A stretch of 64,000 nucleotides of DNA from Deltaproteobacteria bacterium. Its GTDB lineage: Bacteria; Desulfobacterota; Desulfarculia; Desulfarculales; Desulfarculaceae. Shown piece after piece: positions 1 through 8,760 of this stretch. A model generated the notes under the pieces. The model had not been told where the DNA came from, did not search any database, and saw only the letters and a list, made by a program, of their open reading frames with translations. The DNA is taken from the NCBI GenBank assembly GCA_021811275.1, contig JAJZPI010000003.1, positions 1 to 64,000 on the forward strand, written 5' to 3'. The first letter of the stretch is position 1, and each line of letters begins with the position of its first letter. The position numbers and the translations under genes were made by a program.

Positions 1-177
1 CAACAGGTAGCGGTCGCCATGGGGGATGACCGCCGCGTCGTCGCCGTAGTTGGCGAGCGCCGTTCCGCCCACCCCCTCCAGGACCAGCTCGCGGAAAACC
101 TCCGCGATGGGTCCCTTGCGGGTGAGGCCGGGGTAGGAGCGTATCCGGTTTACCAGAGTATCCAGGTCGTGTCGCAA
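1..177 (-). CDS. AIR synthase-related protein (sll0787-like), N-terminal part only
   Basis: The minus strand is open from the window edge to a TTG at 177 preceded by a GAGGGA-type ribosome site; a second in-frame TTG lies at 213. About 59 residues are visible and carry the lead-in of PurM/ThiL/SelD-type enzymes, including a GDDAAVI segment that in this fold binds nucleotide through metal. Its position directly after a radical SAM-GNAT protein matches the AIR synthase-related member of bacterial Nit1 clusters. The rest lies outside the window, so the family is inferred from motif plus context. Confidence 0.6.
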   Translation of the reverse strand, partial: MRHDLDTLVNRIRSYPGLTRKGPIAEVFRELVLEGVGGTALANYGDDAAVIPHGDRYLL

Positions 178-310
178 GCTTCCCTCGCTGTTGATGGCCC
201 GCCGGATGCGCAAGCATCAGGGATGTCGGGCAAAACCATGCTTGGGCCCGACCGACGAGCATTCAAAGCCATGGACGGCCTTGAATGCAAGTTGGTATGA
301 GACGGCCGGT

Positions 311-1843
311 TCATGCCTTGTCCAGGTTGGCGCTCATGAGCCGATGGGGTCTGCCACGGTAGTCGAAGGGCTCGCTCTCCACCCGCCAACCCAGCCTGCG
401 AAAGAATAGCACGTTGGGTTCCTGGATGTGGGCGGTGAAGCGCAGGCAGCCCTGGACCTTGGCCGTGCGGACCGCCTCCCGCACCAAGAGCTGGGCCGCC
501 CCGCTGGCCCGGGCGGTCTTGAGCACCGCCAGGCGGCCGCCGATCCAGTGCCCCTTGCCGTCAACGGGGAAGGTGCGCACCGTGCCCACGATGCGTCCTT
601 CCAGGCGCGCCACCAGATGCACGGCGCGGGAGTCGGCCTGGTCCAGGTCGGCATTCTCGAAGATGCCCTGCTCCTCCACGAAGACCCGGTGGCGTATCCT
701 TAGGGCCTGGGCCCGCTCCCCCAGGTTGCGCGCCTGGTGGCAGACCAGCGGGCGGGGTTCCTTTTCGTAGAAGGCCAGGGCCGAGCAAGCCCCGCAGCGC
801 ACGCAACCGGCCAGGCACTCGGCGGAGCGCAATCCCCGGGCGGCCAGGATGGCCGCCAAATCCTCATAGAGCCGGGCCATGCGCTCGGGGTCCGGCGGCG
901 GGCTGTCGGCCATGAGCGAGCCAGGTATGGGCCTGAGCGGCACCAGGAAGGGAAAGACCCCCAAGGAGGCCATGGCCTCCGCGCCCTCGAGCAGGCTCTC
1001 CTCCGGCTCGCCCAGCCCGGCCAGCAGGAAGCTTTCCACTTGACCGGGACCGAAGACCTCCACCGCCGCGCGCCAAGTCTCCAGGAAGCGGCGGCGGCCC
1101 AGGGCGGCCTTGGCCGGGGCCTGGCGGGCCAGCACCTCCCGGTCGTAGCACTCGATGTGGATGCCCACGGTGTCCGCCCCGGACCGCTTGAGTTTCTCCA
1201 GGGCCACTGGGTCCTCGGGGGGGGTGAGCTGGACGTGGACGGCCAGGTTCGACGCGTTTTTGACGGCTCGGGCGCAGCGGGCAAGATGGGCGACCTCGGC
1301 GCCTGGCTCGCCGGCGCAGCCGGTGGTGAGCACCACGTGGGTGACGCCGTCGTGGGCGGCGGCCCAGGCCGCCGCCTCGGCCAGGTCATCGGGCTCCTTG
1401 CGCGCCAGGGTCCCTCCCCCGGTCAGGGAAAGCTCGATGCCGCAGAAGCGGCAGCGCCGGCCCGAGGCCCAGTGGGCGCAAGTCTGCAGCACCGTGCTGG
1501 CCAGGCAGTCGGCCCCGTGCATCAGGGCCAGCTGGCGGAAGGGCATACCGGACTTGGTGCGTCGCTTGAGGAAGCCGGGCCGTGGGATCAACCCCACGGG
1601 CATGAGTTCCTGGCCGTGGCGTAGAAGTACGGCCTCGCCGCCTTCCGCGCGCAGCTCGTAGGGCGAGTTCGCCACGAAGGGGCTGGCCGTGGGCACGCTC
1701 AAGGCCCGTCCGCCCAGGACGATGGCCCCGCCCTCGGCCGGACCGGCTCCACCCCGGCGCGGGTCCAGGTCCAGGGCCACCTTGAGGCCCAGGCTTTGCA
1801 GCTCGGTGGCTATCCGCGCCGGATCGGGTTCCGCTACCCCCAT
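311..1843 (-). CDS. Radical SAM (MSMEG_0568-like) - GNAT acetyltransferase (MSMEG_0567/sll0786-like) fusion
   Basis: This 510-residue protein joins two families usually encoded as neighbours in Nit1 clusters. Residues 100-360 form a radical SAM domain: C122-x8-C131-x2-C134 with GRRCRFCGIE would bind the SAM-cleaving [4Fe-4S] cluster, and C343/C347/C350/C353 (CLAGCVRCGAC) could hold an auxiliary cluster. Residues 370-510 are a GNAT acyltransferase-like domain. The start overlaps the upstream flavoprotein gene by 10 bases, implying coupled translation. The substrate of Nit1 clusters is unknown; they are linked to nitrogen metabolism and nitrilase-type chemistry. No nitrilase gene is visible here, though the cluster runs off the window. 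Confidence 0.8.
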   Translation of the reverse strand: MGVAEPDPARIATELQSLGLKVALDLDPRRGGAGPAEGGAIVLGGRALSVPTASPFVANSPYELRAEGGEAVLLRHGQELMPVGLIPRPGFLKRRTKSGMPFRQLALMHGADCLASTVLQTCAHWASGRRCRFCGIELSLTGGGTLARKEPDDLAEAAAWAAAHDGVTHVVLTTGCAGEPGAEVAHLARCARAVKNASNLAVHVQLTPPEDPVALEKLKRSGADTVGIHIECYDREVLARQAPAKAALGRRRFLETWRAAVEVFGPGQVESFLLAGLGEPEESLLEGAEAMASLGVFPFLVPLRPIPGSLMADSPPPDPERMARLYEDLAAILAARGLRSAECLAGCVRCGACSALAFYEKEPRPLVCHQARNLGERAQALRIRHRVFVEEQGIFENADLDQADSRAVHLVARLEGRIVGTVRTFPVDGKGHWIGGRLAVLKTARASGAAQLLVREAVRTAKVQGCLRFTAHIQEPNVLFFRRLGWRVESEPFDYRGRPHRLMSANLDKA

Positions 1844-2430
1844 ATCTTGGCCGCCAGCTCGGACACCCGCCGGCCCAGGCCGCGGGCGGTGGTCAGGCCG
1901 AACTCGTCGACGGCCATTCCGCCGGGCCCGCCGCTGAAGCAGGTCCCGCCAAAGTGGCTGGTGGGCATGCCGTCGCCGACGATGATCATGTCCTGGGTGA
2001 GCATGGCCGCGTGTATGCCCTGGATGGCCAACTCCTGGCCGCCGTTGCGGAAGCCGCCCACGGCGATGACCCCGCCCACCCGGTCGCGCAGCCTGAAGCC
2101 GTTGCGGCGCAGGATCACGGCGCGGTCCAGGAAGGCCTTGGCCTGGGAGGTCATGCCCCCGAAGTAGACCGGGGTGGCCAGGATCAGCCCGGCCAGGCCC
2201 GGCGCGGTCAGCTCGCCCAAAAGGCCTGGAAAGTCGTCGGACTGGCTACAGGCCAGCCCCTTGGCGCAGTGGCCGCAGGCCAGGCAGCCGTTGATGTCCT
2301 TGTCGGCCAACTCGACCAGGCTGGTCTCCAGCCCGGGCACGGCTTGGCGCGCGGCCTCCAGGGCGGCCAGGAGCGCGAGAAAACTGCCCTGGCCCTGGCG
2401 GGGGCTGGCGCTGATGCCCAGAATCCTCAT
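1834..2430 (-). CDS. NAD(P)H-dependent FMN reductase / iron-sulfur flavoprotein family
   Basis: The 198-residue protein opens with the flavodoxin-like phosphate loop (GISASPRQGQGS) of the NADPH-dependent FMN reductase family. A Cys-rich insert near residue 50 (CLACGHCAKGLAC) resembles the [4Fe-4S] site of archaeal/bacterial iron-sulfur flavoproteins, and the TPVYFGGMTSQAKAFLDR segment is the usual FMN-binding region. It sits between the ABC importer and the radical SAM-GNAT gene and overlaps the latter, so it is probably the local redox partner. Electron donor and acceptor cannot be read from sequence. Confidence 0.78.
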   Translation of the reverse strand: MRILGISASPRQGQGSFLALLAALEAARQAVPGLETSLVELADKDINGCLACGHCAKGLACSQSDDFPGLLGELTAPGLAGLILATPVYFGGMTSQAKAFLDRAVILRRNGFRLRDRVGGVIAVGGFRNGGQELAIQGIHAAMLTQDMIIVGDGMPTSHFGGTCFSGGPGGMAVDEFGLTTARGLGRRVSELAAKIWG

Positions 2431-2443
2431 GATGCCGTTCCTT

Positions 2444-3199
2444 TCATGCTTCTTCCTGCTGGTCCTTGAGCAGGTCCAGGATGCGTCGTCTGAGGGCGTT
2501 GCACTCGGGGCCGGTGCGGTCGCGGGGCCGGGGCAGTTCCACGGCCAGGCGTTGAACCAGGCGTGCCGGCCGGCGGGAGAGAATGAATATCTCGTCGCTC
2601 AAAAACACCGCCTCGTCTACGTTATGGGTGACGAAGAGCACGGTGTCGCGCCTTGTCTCCCATAGGCCCAGCAGGAACTCCTGCAGGCTGTTGCGGGTCT
2701 GGCTGTCCAGGGAGGCGAAGGGTTCGTCCATGAGCACCAGGGCGGGTTCGGTGATCAGGGTGCGGGCTATGGCCACCCGCTGCTGCATGCCGCCGGAAAG
2801 CTCATGGGGATAGCGGTCCTCGAAACCGGCCAGGCCGAAGGCCTTCACATATTCCAAGGCTCGCCGCCGGCGCTCGGCCGGGGCCACGCCCGCGATCTCC
2901 AGGCCCATCTCGATGTTGGCCCGGGCGGTGCGCCAAGGAAAGAGGGCGTAGTTTTGGAAGACCAGCCCCACCCGGCCCGGGGCGGGTGGGCGCCCGTCGA
3001 GCAGTACCTGGCCGGCGCTGGCCGGCTCCAGCCCGGCGATGACGCGCAGCAGCGTGGTCTTGCCGCAGCCGCTGGGGCCGATGAAGGTGACGAAGGAGCC
3101 CGGAGCGATCAAACAGTCCAGCCTGGCCAGCACCGCGACCCCGCCCGCGCCGCCTGCGCCGGTGAAGGTCTTGCCCAGCCCGTTGATGGTCAGGCTCAC
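2444..3199 (-). CDS. ABC transporter ATP-binding protein, nitrate/sulfonate/taurine type
   Basis: The 251-residue cytoplasmic ATPase has Walker A (GPSGCGKTT), the signature [13 protein letters not shown] and Walker B ([12 protein letters not shown]), with the domain order of SsuB/TauB/NrtD proteins. It overlaps the permease gene by four bases (ATGA). With the permease and binding protein just upstream it forms a complete importer of the NitT/TauT class. The importer feeds into the Nit1-like genes downstream, so the solute may be a small nitrogen or sulfur compound; that link is contextual only. Confidence 0.85.
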   Translation of the reverse strand: MSLTINGLGKTFTGAGGAGGVAVLARLDCLIAPGSFVTFIGPSGCGKTTLLRVIAGLEPASAGQVLLDGRPPAPGRVGLVFQNYALFPWRTARANIEMGLEIAGVAPAERRRRALEYVKAFGLAGFEDRYPHELSGGMQQRVAIARTLITEPALVLMDEPFASLDSQTRNSLQEFLLGLWETRRDTVLFVTHNVDEAVFLSDEIFILSRRPARLVQRLAVELPRPRDRTGPECNALRRRILDLLKDQQEEA

Positions 3200-3960
3200 G
3201 AGCCCTGGCTCCAGGGCAGCAGGCGGCGCTCAAGCCGCCGCAGGCCGGCATCGATCAGAAGCCCGAGAGCCCCGATCACCGCCATGCCGGCCATGATGAG
3301 GTCTGGGCGCTGGATGTCGCGGGCGGTCATTATCATGTGACCCAGGCCATAGCCCGAGCGCACTCCGGCGAACTCGGCAGCCAACAAGGTCATCCAGCCG
3401 ATGCCCACGCCGATGCGCAGGCCCACGAACATGGCCGGGGCAGCCCCGGGCAAGAGCACCTTGAGCAGGATGTCGCGGCGGCCGGCCCCCAGGGTGCGCG
3501 CGGCCTCCAGCAGGATGGCGTTCACCGAGGTCACCCCGGCGACGGTGTTGAGCAGGATGGGGAAGAAGGCCCCCAGGAAGATGATGAAGGCGGCCGAGGA
3601 GGTGCCGATGCCGAACCAGAGGATGGAGATGGGTATCCAGGCTAGGGGCGGGACCGGCCGCACCAGTTCCACCATGGGGCGCAGGGCGGCGTGTAGCCGG
3701 GGGGCATAGCCCATGAGCAGGCCCAGCGGCAGGGCCAGGACCAGGGCCGCCGCGAAGCCCCAGGCCACCCGCAGGAGGCTGTGGGCGGCGTGCAGGTGCA
3801 GGAGCCTCCCCGGCGGCATGCCGGCCAGGGCCAGCTCCTTGAGCCCGGCCAGGATGGCCAAGGGCGAGGGCAGCAGATAGGGGGCCGCCAGGCCCAGTGA
3901 GCAGACCGCCTGCCAGGCCAGGAGCAGGCCGGCCAGGGGCGTGAGCCGCGCCAGCTTCAT
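3196..3960 (-). CDS. ABC transporter permease, nitrate/sulfonate/taurine type
   Basis: This 254-residue membrane protein has about six hydrophobic segments and the cytoplasmic EAA-type loop (EAARTLGAGRRDILLKVLLP) that contacts the ATPase. The ATG at 3960 sits inside the ATGA overlap with the binding-protein stop, which decides the start; the reading frame stays open further upstream but that part overlaps the binding protein in another frame. It belongs to the SsuC/TauC family (BPD_transp_1) and completes the importer. Confidence 0.83.
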   Translation of the reverse strand: MKLARLTPLAGLLLAWQAVCSLGLAAPYLLPSPLAILAGLKELALAGMPPGRLLHLHAAHSLLRVAWGFAAALVLALPLGLLMGYAPRLHAALRPMVELVRPVPPLAWIPISILWFGIGTSSAAFIIFLGAFFPILLNTVAGVTSVNAILLEAARTLGAGRRDILLKVLLPGAAPAMFVGLRIGVGIGWMTLLAAEFAGVRSGYGLGHMIMTARDIQRPDLIMAGMAVIGALGLLIDAGLRRLERRLLPWSQGS

Positions 3961-4952
3961 TTCCCCCGCGCCTGCTCGAGCAGTTCCGAATTCAAAAAGC
4001 TCTTCATGAAGGCGTCCACATCGCCGACCTTGATGTAGCCTAGGCGGTTGAGGAACTCCACGTAGTCCCGCTCGCCTTCCACGCTCAGCTCGGGAGTGTA
4101 CTTCACCCGCTTCATGGCCAGCCGCACCGTGGCTTCGTCCATGCCGGTGTATTTGACGCCGATGGCCAAAGCCTCCTCGGGCCGGGCGGCGATGAAGGCG
4201 TTGGCCTTCAAGTGGGCCCGCACCATGCCCAGGGCCTCTTCCCGGCGCTCGCGCAAAAAGTTCTCGTCGCAGGCCAGCACGCAGCAGGGATGGTCCTTCC
4301 ATATCTCGCCGGAGTCCATCAGGGGCTGCCCCACGCCCATGGTCTCGGCCTTGGCCGGGTGGGGCTGCCAGGCGATGAAGGCCTCGATCTGGCCCGTGCG
4401 CAGGGCCGAGATCATCTCGGGGGGCTTGATCACCATGATGTTCACCGACTGGGGATCGACCTTGGCCTGGGCCAGGGCTTTGCGCAGCAGGAAGTCCTGC
4501 ACGGTGGAAAAGCCGGGCACCGCCGCGCCTCGATTTTGGAGGTCGGCCACGCTTTTGACGGCCGAGCCCTTGCGCACCACCAGGGCCGAGCCCTCGGTGT
4601 TGACCTGGGCCAGAACCACCACCCGCGCGGCCAAGTTGGCCACGGCGGTGGTGGCCGGGGCCTCGCCCACGTAGCCAAGGTCCAGGGCGCGCGCGGAGAA
4701 GGCGCTCATCAGCTCGGGACCGGCCTTGAAGGCGCCTGCCACCTCGACCTTGACCCCTTCGGCTTGGTAGAGCCCCTTCTCAAGGGCCACCCAGCAGGCC
4801 AGATGGTGGATATCGCTTTGCAGATAGCCGATGCGCACGGCCGGGGCGGCCCAGGCCGGGACGGCCAGCGCCAGGGCCAGCAGTAAAGTCAGGGCCAGGG
4901 CAGCGTGCGCCCCGCGCGCGGTCGCCGGCCGAGGGCGGCTGGGTTCAGGCAT
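3957..4952 (-). CDS. ABC transporter substrate-binding protein, SsuA/NMT1-like
   Basis: The 331-residue protein begins with a basic, then hydrophobic signal peptide ending near AWA-AP (about residue 36), followed by a periplasmic binding-protein fold with RIGYLQSDIHHLACWVALEK, typical of NMT1/SsuA-like receptors. Two adjacent Cys (HPCCVLACDE, about residue 235) are unusual for a periplasmic protein and might form a disulfide. It is the first gene of the importer operon; a 105-base gap separates it from the HdrD-like gene upstream. Ligand specificity is not evident. Confidence 0.8.
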   Translation of the reverse strand: MPEPSRPRPATARGAHAALALTLLLALALAVPAWAAPAVRIGYLQSDIHHLACWVALEKGLYQAEGVKVEVAGAFKAGPELMSAFSARALDLGYVGEAPATTAVANLAARVVVLAQVNTEGSALVVRKGSAVKSVADLQNRGAAVPGFSTVQDFLLRKALAQAKVDPQSVNIMVIKPPEMISALRTGQIEAFIAWQPHPAKAETMGVGQPLMDSGEIWKDHPCCVLACDENFLRERREEALGMVRAHLKANAFIAARPEEALAIGVKYTGMDEATVRLAMKRVKYTPELSVEGERDYVEFLNRLGYIKVGDVDAFMKSFLNSELLEQARGK

Positions 4953-5057
4953 GTCTTTCTCCCCTGGCGAGGGTGCGAAGAGCGCCGGCAGGGACCGGGG
5001 CCCACGCCGACCGTCTTTCCAATAATATAACGCCGGGCGGCCGGCGGGGAGGCCCCG

Positions 5058-6506
5058 CTATTTTTTGATGAGCGCGGCCTCCACCAGGGCGGTAAGGTCC
5101 CTGGCCACCAGAGGCGAGCCCAGGGCCCCGATGCCCACCTGCAAGCCCTGATAGCAGAAGGGGCAGCAGGAAACCAGCTCCTGCGCCCCGGTGGCCTCGG
5201 CCTCCCGGATGCGCGCCTGGGACATCTTGTTCTGGATGTCCGGGTAGCCGCTCTTGAGGCCGCCGCCGGCCCCGCAGCAGCGTGAGTACTGGCGGTTGCG
5301 GGGCATCTCGACGAGGTTAAGACCCTCGATGGCGGCCATGATGGCCCGGGGGGCGTCGTAAACCCCGGAGGCGCGGCCCAGGTGGCAGGGGTCGTGGTAG
5401 GTAACAGTGCGCTCCACCGGGTTGACTAACTTAAGCCGTCCTCCCTCCAGCAGGCGATGGAAGAACTCGGCGGTGTGCATCACCTCGAAGTTGAGCTTGC
5501 CCACCCGGGGGTAGTCTTCCTTGATGGTCTTGAAGCAGCCGGAGCAGGCGCTGATGAGGGTGTCGATGCCCAGGCCGTTGAACTGGGCGATGTTCTGACC
5601 GGCGATGCGCGCGAACTCGGGATCGCCCATGCGCAGCAGCACCGAGCCGCAGCAGCGCTCCTCGTTGCCCAGGATGCCGTAGTCGATGCCCAGGGCGGTC
5701 AAGATGTTGACCGTGCTCACCGCCACCTGGCGCACGTTGGCGTCGTAGGAGGCGGTGCAGCCGAAGAAGAGGAGGACCTTGCCCTTGGTCTTCTTGATCT
5801 CCGGTGGAGTGTCGGCGATGACCCCTTCCTTTTTGGCCCGGCGGGCCCACATGGCCCGGCTGGCCCGGGGCTGCTGCCAGGGGTTGTCGTAGGACTTGAC
5901 GCTCTTGACCAGGTTCTTCTGGGGCGGCAGCGGGCCATAGCCCGCCATGACCATGATGCGGCGGATTTCTTCCCACATACCCACGGTGTCCAGGTGGGCC
6001 GGGCAGACGATCTCGCACTGGCCACAGGTGGAGCACTCGTAAAGGTTTTTGGCGAACTCCTGGACCTGGTCCTCGGTGACCTGGCGGTGGCCCAGGAGCC
6101 GGGCCAGGGCCTGGCGCGCCCCGCCCTCGTCCTTGCCGGCCAGGCGGGCCAACACTCCGTGCTGGCCCTTGATGATGCGCAGGAAGTCGGCGGCCTTGCG
6201 GCGAGGCAGGATGTCCTCGCGCTGGTCCTGGTCCCAGACTGGGCACCAGTTCAGGCACTCGCCGCAGCGGGTGCAGCCGGTGAGCTGGACGATGCGCTTG
6301 GCGGCCAGGGCCTTGAGCGGCAGCTCGCGGGCGGTTGTTGGCCCTTGGGGCTCCTCGGGCGGGGGCGGTCCGCCCGCGGGGGCGGCGGCGGCCGGGGCTG
6401 GCGTCGAGCCGGGCGCTTCGGGGGCCGCGGGCGGGGCAGGGGCCTGCCCGGACGCCTCGGGCGGCGGGGCCGGTGTGCTTTCCGGGGTCTTGTTCTCGTC
6501 GCTCAT
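5058..6506 (-). CDS. HdrD/DsrK-like iron-sulfur protein with two CCG domains
   Basis: The 482-residue protein starts with about 60 residues of Pro/Ala-rich low complexity, then has two [4Fe-4S] motifs (C78-x2-C81-x2-C84-x3-C88 and CSTCGQCEIVCP) and two CCG domains (CCGSVLL...CSGC and CCGAGGG...CCPFC) like those of HdrD, DsrK, TmcB and GlcF. Such proteins face the cytoplasm and dock on a NarI-type cytochrome b, here encoded directly upstream. It is likely the cytoplasmic end of the electron-transfer complex formed with the next three genes. It shares the segment GPLPPQKNLVKSVKSYDNP with the HdrD-like protein at 17853-19172, so the two are related copies. Confidence 0.85.
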   Translation of the reverse strand: MSDENKTPESTPAPPPEASGQAPAPPAAPEAPGSTPAPAAAAPAGGPPPPEEPQGPTTARELPLKALAAKRIVQLTGCTRCGECLNWCPVWDQDQREDILPRRKAADFLRIIKGQHGVLARLAGKDEGGARQALARLLGHRQVTEDQVQEFAKNLYECSTCGQCEIVCPAHLDTVGMWEEIRRIMVMAGYGPLPPQKNLVKSVKSYDNPWQQPRASRAMWARRAKKEGVIADTPPEIKKTKGKVLLFFGCTASYDANVRQVAVSTVNILTALGIDYGILGNEERCCGSVLLRMGDPEFARIAGQNIAQFNGLGIDTLISACSGCFKTIKEDYPRVGKLNFEVMHTAEFFHRLLEGGRLKLVNPVERTVTYHDPCHLGRASGVYDAPRAIMAAIEGLNLVEMPRNRQYSRCCGAGGGLKSGYPDIQNKMSQARIREAEATGAQELVSCCPFCYQGLQVGIGALGSPLVARDLTALVEAALIKK

Positions 6507-6564
6507 GGCACCGTCCTCATTATTGTCTCCCCCTCACCCGGCCTTATGAACACGCTGGCAAGCT

Positions 6565-6632
6565 CCAACGGGAGCTGACATGGCTGGCCTGGGCACAGCG
6601 CCAACCGACCCGCTCCGGTCGCCGGGGCGCCC
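6565..6632 (-). repeat. Dispersed 67-base repeat, copy 1
   Basis: On the minus strand the element starts 5 bases after the stop of the heptaheme gene with GGGCGCCCCGGC, continues with GCGGGTCGG, and ends with GTCAGCTCCCGTTGG. The same two ends about 67 bases apart recur at six other places in the window. It occupies much of the 131-base gap before the HdrD-like gene. Confidence 0.7.
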
Positions 6633-6637
6633 GGCCC

Positions 6638-8086
6638 CTACGCTCTCTCCCGGTTGAGCAGCAGGCTCAAGGGGGCGGAGAACACGTGGCGCATCTTCCC
6701 GAAGGGGATGTAGGCCACCAGCAGGGCGGCGGTGAGGGCATGGGCCCACCACAGCCAACCGTAGGCCTTAGCCCAGGTCTCGGGCGCGCCGCCCAGCCCC
6801 AAGGCCAGGGGCCAGGCCACGAAGGACCAGGCCGCCTGGTCGGCGGGCAGGGCGCTGGTGAGAAGCCGGGCGGCCTCCAGCACGAAGCCCAGGGCGGCCA
6901 TGACCCCCAGCAGGGCCAGGGCCAGGGCGTCCTGGCCCTCGGTGCGCACGTGCTTGGGCCTGACGAAAAGCCGCTGCCCGGCGGCCAGCAGCACCCCCAG
7001 GAGCATGAACAGGCCCAAAAGGTCGTTGAAGGCCGCCACGAAGGGCTGGTTCTTGTCCATGAGGGCCAGGGCCAGGGAGCTGGCCGGCCACATCTGGACC
7101 ACCAGCCAGGTGAAAAGGCCCAGGGTCATGCGCATGAGCAGCGAGAGGTAGATAAGCGAGTGGAAGAACCAGCGCCGCACGCTCTCCTGCAGCAGCCGCC
7201 GCTGCAATATGATGTCGAAGAAGATCACGCCCAGAACACGGGCGAAGCGGCGGGAGAAGATCGTGCTCCAGACGCTCTCGGCGCCCTGGGCGAGCTTCTC
7301 ATGGGCCGAACCGGTTTGGCCGGCCACCTCGCCCTGGAACCAGAAGCGGATAAGAGCCGCCATGCCGGCCAGGAAGATCAGCAGCGCCAGTCCGAACCAG
7401 CCCGAGCCCAGGCCGAAACTGGCGGGGTGGCAGAGGAAACAGATCGCGCCCTTGGCCGGCAAAACCATGGCCGGGGCGTTGACAGCGTTGCCGGCGACGT
7501 GGCAACGGGCGCAGAGGGCCTCGTCCTTGAGATCGGGAGAGGCGTGGTCGGCCAGGCTCAAGGGCGCGCCCTTGGCGTCCATCCGGGCCAGGGCCACTCG
7601 GCCCGTGCTCACCTCGCGCGTGACCAGGGCCGACTTGTGGTGGCAGGCCTCGCAGCGCACGGTGAGATGCGGATCATGGACCGTTGAGCCTTCCTGGTGG
7701 GGCAGGTGGCAGGACCGGCAGCTCACGCCCTCGACGGCCTTGTGTGGGGAGCGGGCCACGTCGATGTGGCACTGCTGGCAGGCGACGACCTGGTGGCGGC
7801 TCCCGGCGAAGCCGTTGGGGTCCACCCACAGGGGGACCTGGACGCCGCCGCGCTCGACCAAGCATTGTTTCTGGCCGTGGCACTCGTTGCAAAAGGCGCG
7901 GGCGGCCAGGGCGCCTTCGGTGGTTTCCAGGTTGGGGGCGCGGTGGCAATCCAGGCACAGGCGAGCGTCCAGGCCCTTCAGCGGCGGAGCCATGGCCACG
8001 GGCGGGGCGGCCAAGGCGGTCGGGACCAGGGCGGCCAGCAGCCAGAGAGCGGCCAAGGCCAGGAGGGCGGCGAGGCGTTTGATCAT
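6638..8086 (-). CDS. Heptaheme cytochrome c fused to NarI/DsrM-like cytochrome b
   Basis: The 482-residue protein has a signal peptide (residues 1-27), seven CxxCH heme c sites (starting at Cys 44, 66, 103, 123, 145, 192 and 216), and then a membrane domain from residue 228 with about six hydrophobic segments. His309 (FFHSLIYL), His449 and the PFGKMRHVFSAP end (His467) resemble heme b ligands of NarI, HdrE and DsrM. The ATG at 8086 lies in an ATGA overlap with the cytochrome b gene. A periplasmic heme wire fused to a quinone-type cytochrome b would link periplasmic electrons, the quinone pool and the HdrD-like protein. Fusions of c and b cytochromes are known (Geobacter CbcL), but with a different b family. 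Confidence 0.82.
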   Translation of the reverse strand: MIKRLAALLALAALWLLAALVPTALAAPPVAMAPPLKGLDARLCLDCHRAPNLETTEGALAARAFCNECHGQKQCLVERGGVQVPLWVDPNGFAGSRHQVVACQQCHIDVARSPHKAVEGVSCRSCHLPHQEGSTVHDPHLTVRCEACHHKSALVTREVSTGRVALARMDAKGAPLSLADHASPDLKDEALCARCHVAGNAVNAPAMVLPAKGAICFLCHPASFGLGSGWFGLALLIFLAGMAALIRFWFQGEVAGQTGSAHEKLAQGAESVWSTIFSRRFARVLGVIFFDIILQRRLLQESVRRWFFHSLIYLSLLMRMTLGLFTWLVVQMWPASSLALALMDKNQPFVAAFNDLLGLFMLLGVLLAAGQRLFVRPKHVRTEGQDALALALLGVMAALGFVLEAARLLTSALPADQAAWSFVAWPLALGLGGAPETWAKAYGWLWWAHALTAALLVAYIPFGKMRHVFSAPLSLLLNRERA

Positions 8087-8760
8087 GATGCGCGCTCCTC
8101 GCTGGCCCGGCCGTTGAATATGCTTTTCTCCACAGGGAACACGCCCGGCCGCAGGTGGGCCGTAAACATGTGCACCACGATCTTGACCGCCACCGCCAGG
8201 ATGGCTTCGTAGAGGTGCAGGATCAGCGCCAGGTTGATCAGCCAGCCGGGCATGAAGCGGGCGAAGAACTCCGGGAACCACAGCAGCAGACCGGTGGCCC
8301 CCATGGTGTGCATGCCCACCAGCACCGCCCAGTAGTCGAGCTTCTCCCAATAGGAGAAGCGCCCGAAGGCCGGTTCGCCCCCGCGGGCGAAGAAGTACTT
8401 GAGATGCGCGGCCAAGTCCTTGAAGTCGCGGCCGGCGGGGAACATGGTGCCCGGCCCGGTCAGCCGGCCCTTCAGGAGCAGCTTGTAGTAGGCCAGCCAG
8501 CAGAGGTGGATGAAGACCGCGCCGTAGGTGAGCACGGCGAAGCCGCGGTGCCAGGAGCCCAGGCCCGATGCGCCCCCGAAGATCCAGGCCACGGCTTGGG
8601 CCCAGCCCTGGTCGCCGAATTTGAGCGAGAAGCCGGTCAGAGCCAGGCCGGTGAAGCCCACCATCACCGCCACGTGCAGCAGGCGGCTCAGGACCGAGAA
8701 GCGCATGGGCGCGGCGGATTTTTTCTCCGGGCCGGCCGAAGTGGCTTGGGTCTGGCTCAT
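8083..8760 (-). CDS. Cytochrome b561/formate dehydrogenase gamma-like membrane subunit
   Basis: This 225-residue protein has four predicted membrane helices; RFSVLSRLLHVAVMVGFTGLALTG-like start, GSWHRGFAVLTY in the second helix region and HLYEAILAVAVKIVVHMFTAH in the last carry the His residues expected for two b hemes, as in the FdnI/HydC family. It overlaps both neighbours by four bases, between a hexaheme and a heptaheme cytochrome. It probably passes electrons between the periplasmic hexaheme protein and menaquinone. Confidence 0.8.
   Translation of the reverse strand: MSQTQATSAGPEKKSAAPMRFSVLSRLLHVAVMVGFTGLALTGFSLKFGDQGWAQAVAWIFGGASGLGSWHRGFAVLTYGAVFIHLCWLAYYKLLLKGRLTGPGTMFPAGRDFKDLAAHLKYFFARGGEPAFGRFSYWEKLDYWAVLVGMHTMGATGLLLWFPEFFARFMPGWLINLALILHLYEAILAVAVKIVVHMFTAHLRPGVFPVEKSIFNGRASEERAS

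Noticed and set aside
259-288. A 12-base inverted repeat (GCATTCAAAGCC/GGCCTTGAATGC)
   Set aside because: It could be a weak terminator or mRNA hairpin after the radical SAM-GNAT gene, but has one mismatch, no T-run on the gene strand, and the downstream gene starts only 80 bases later. The evidence is too thin to list it as a site.
3196-4302. A longer permease start
   Set aside because: The extra residues overlap the binding-protein gene and are basic and non-conserved; the ATGA junction at 3957-3960 gives a normal SsuC length.
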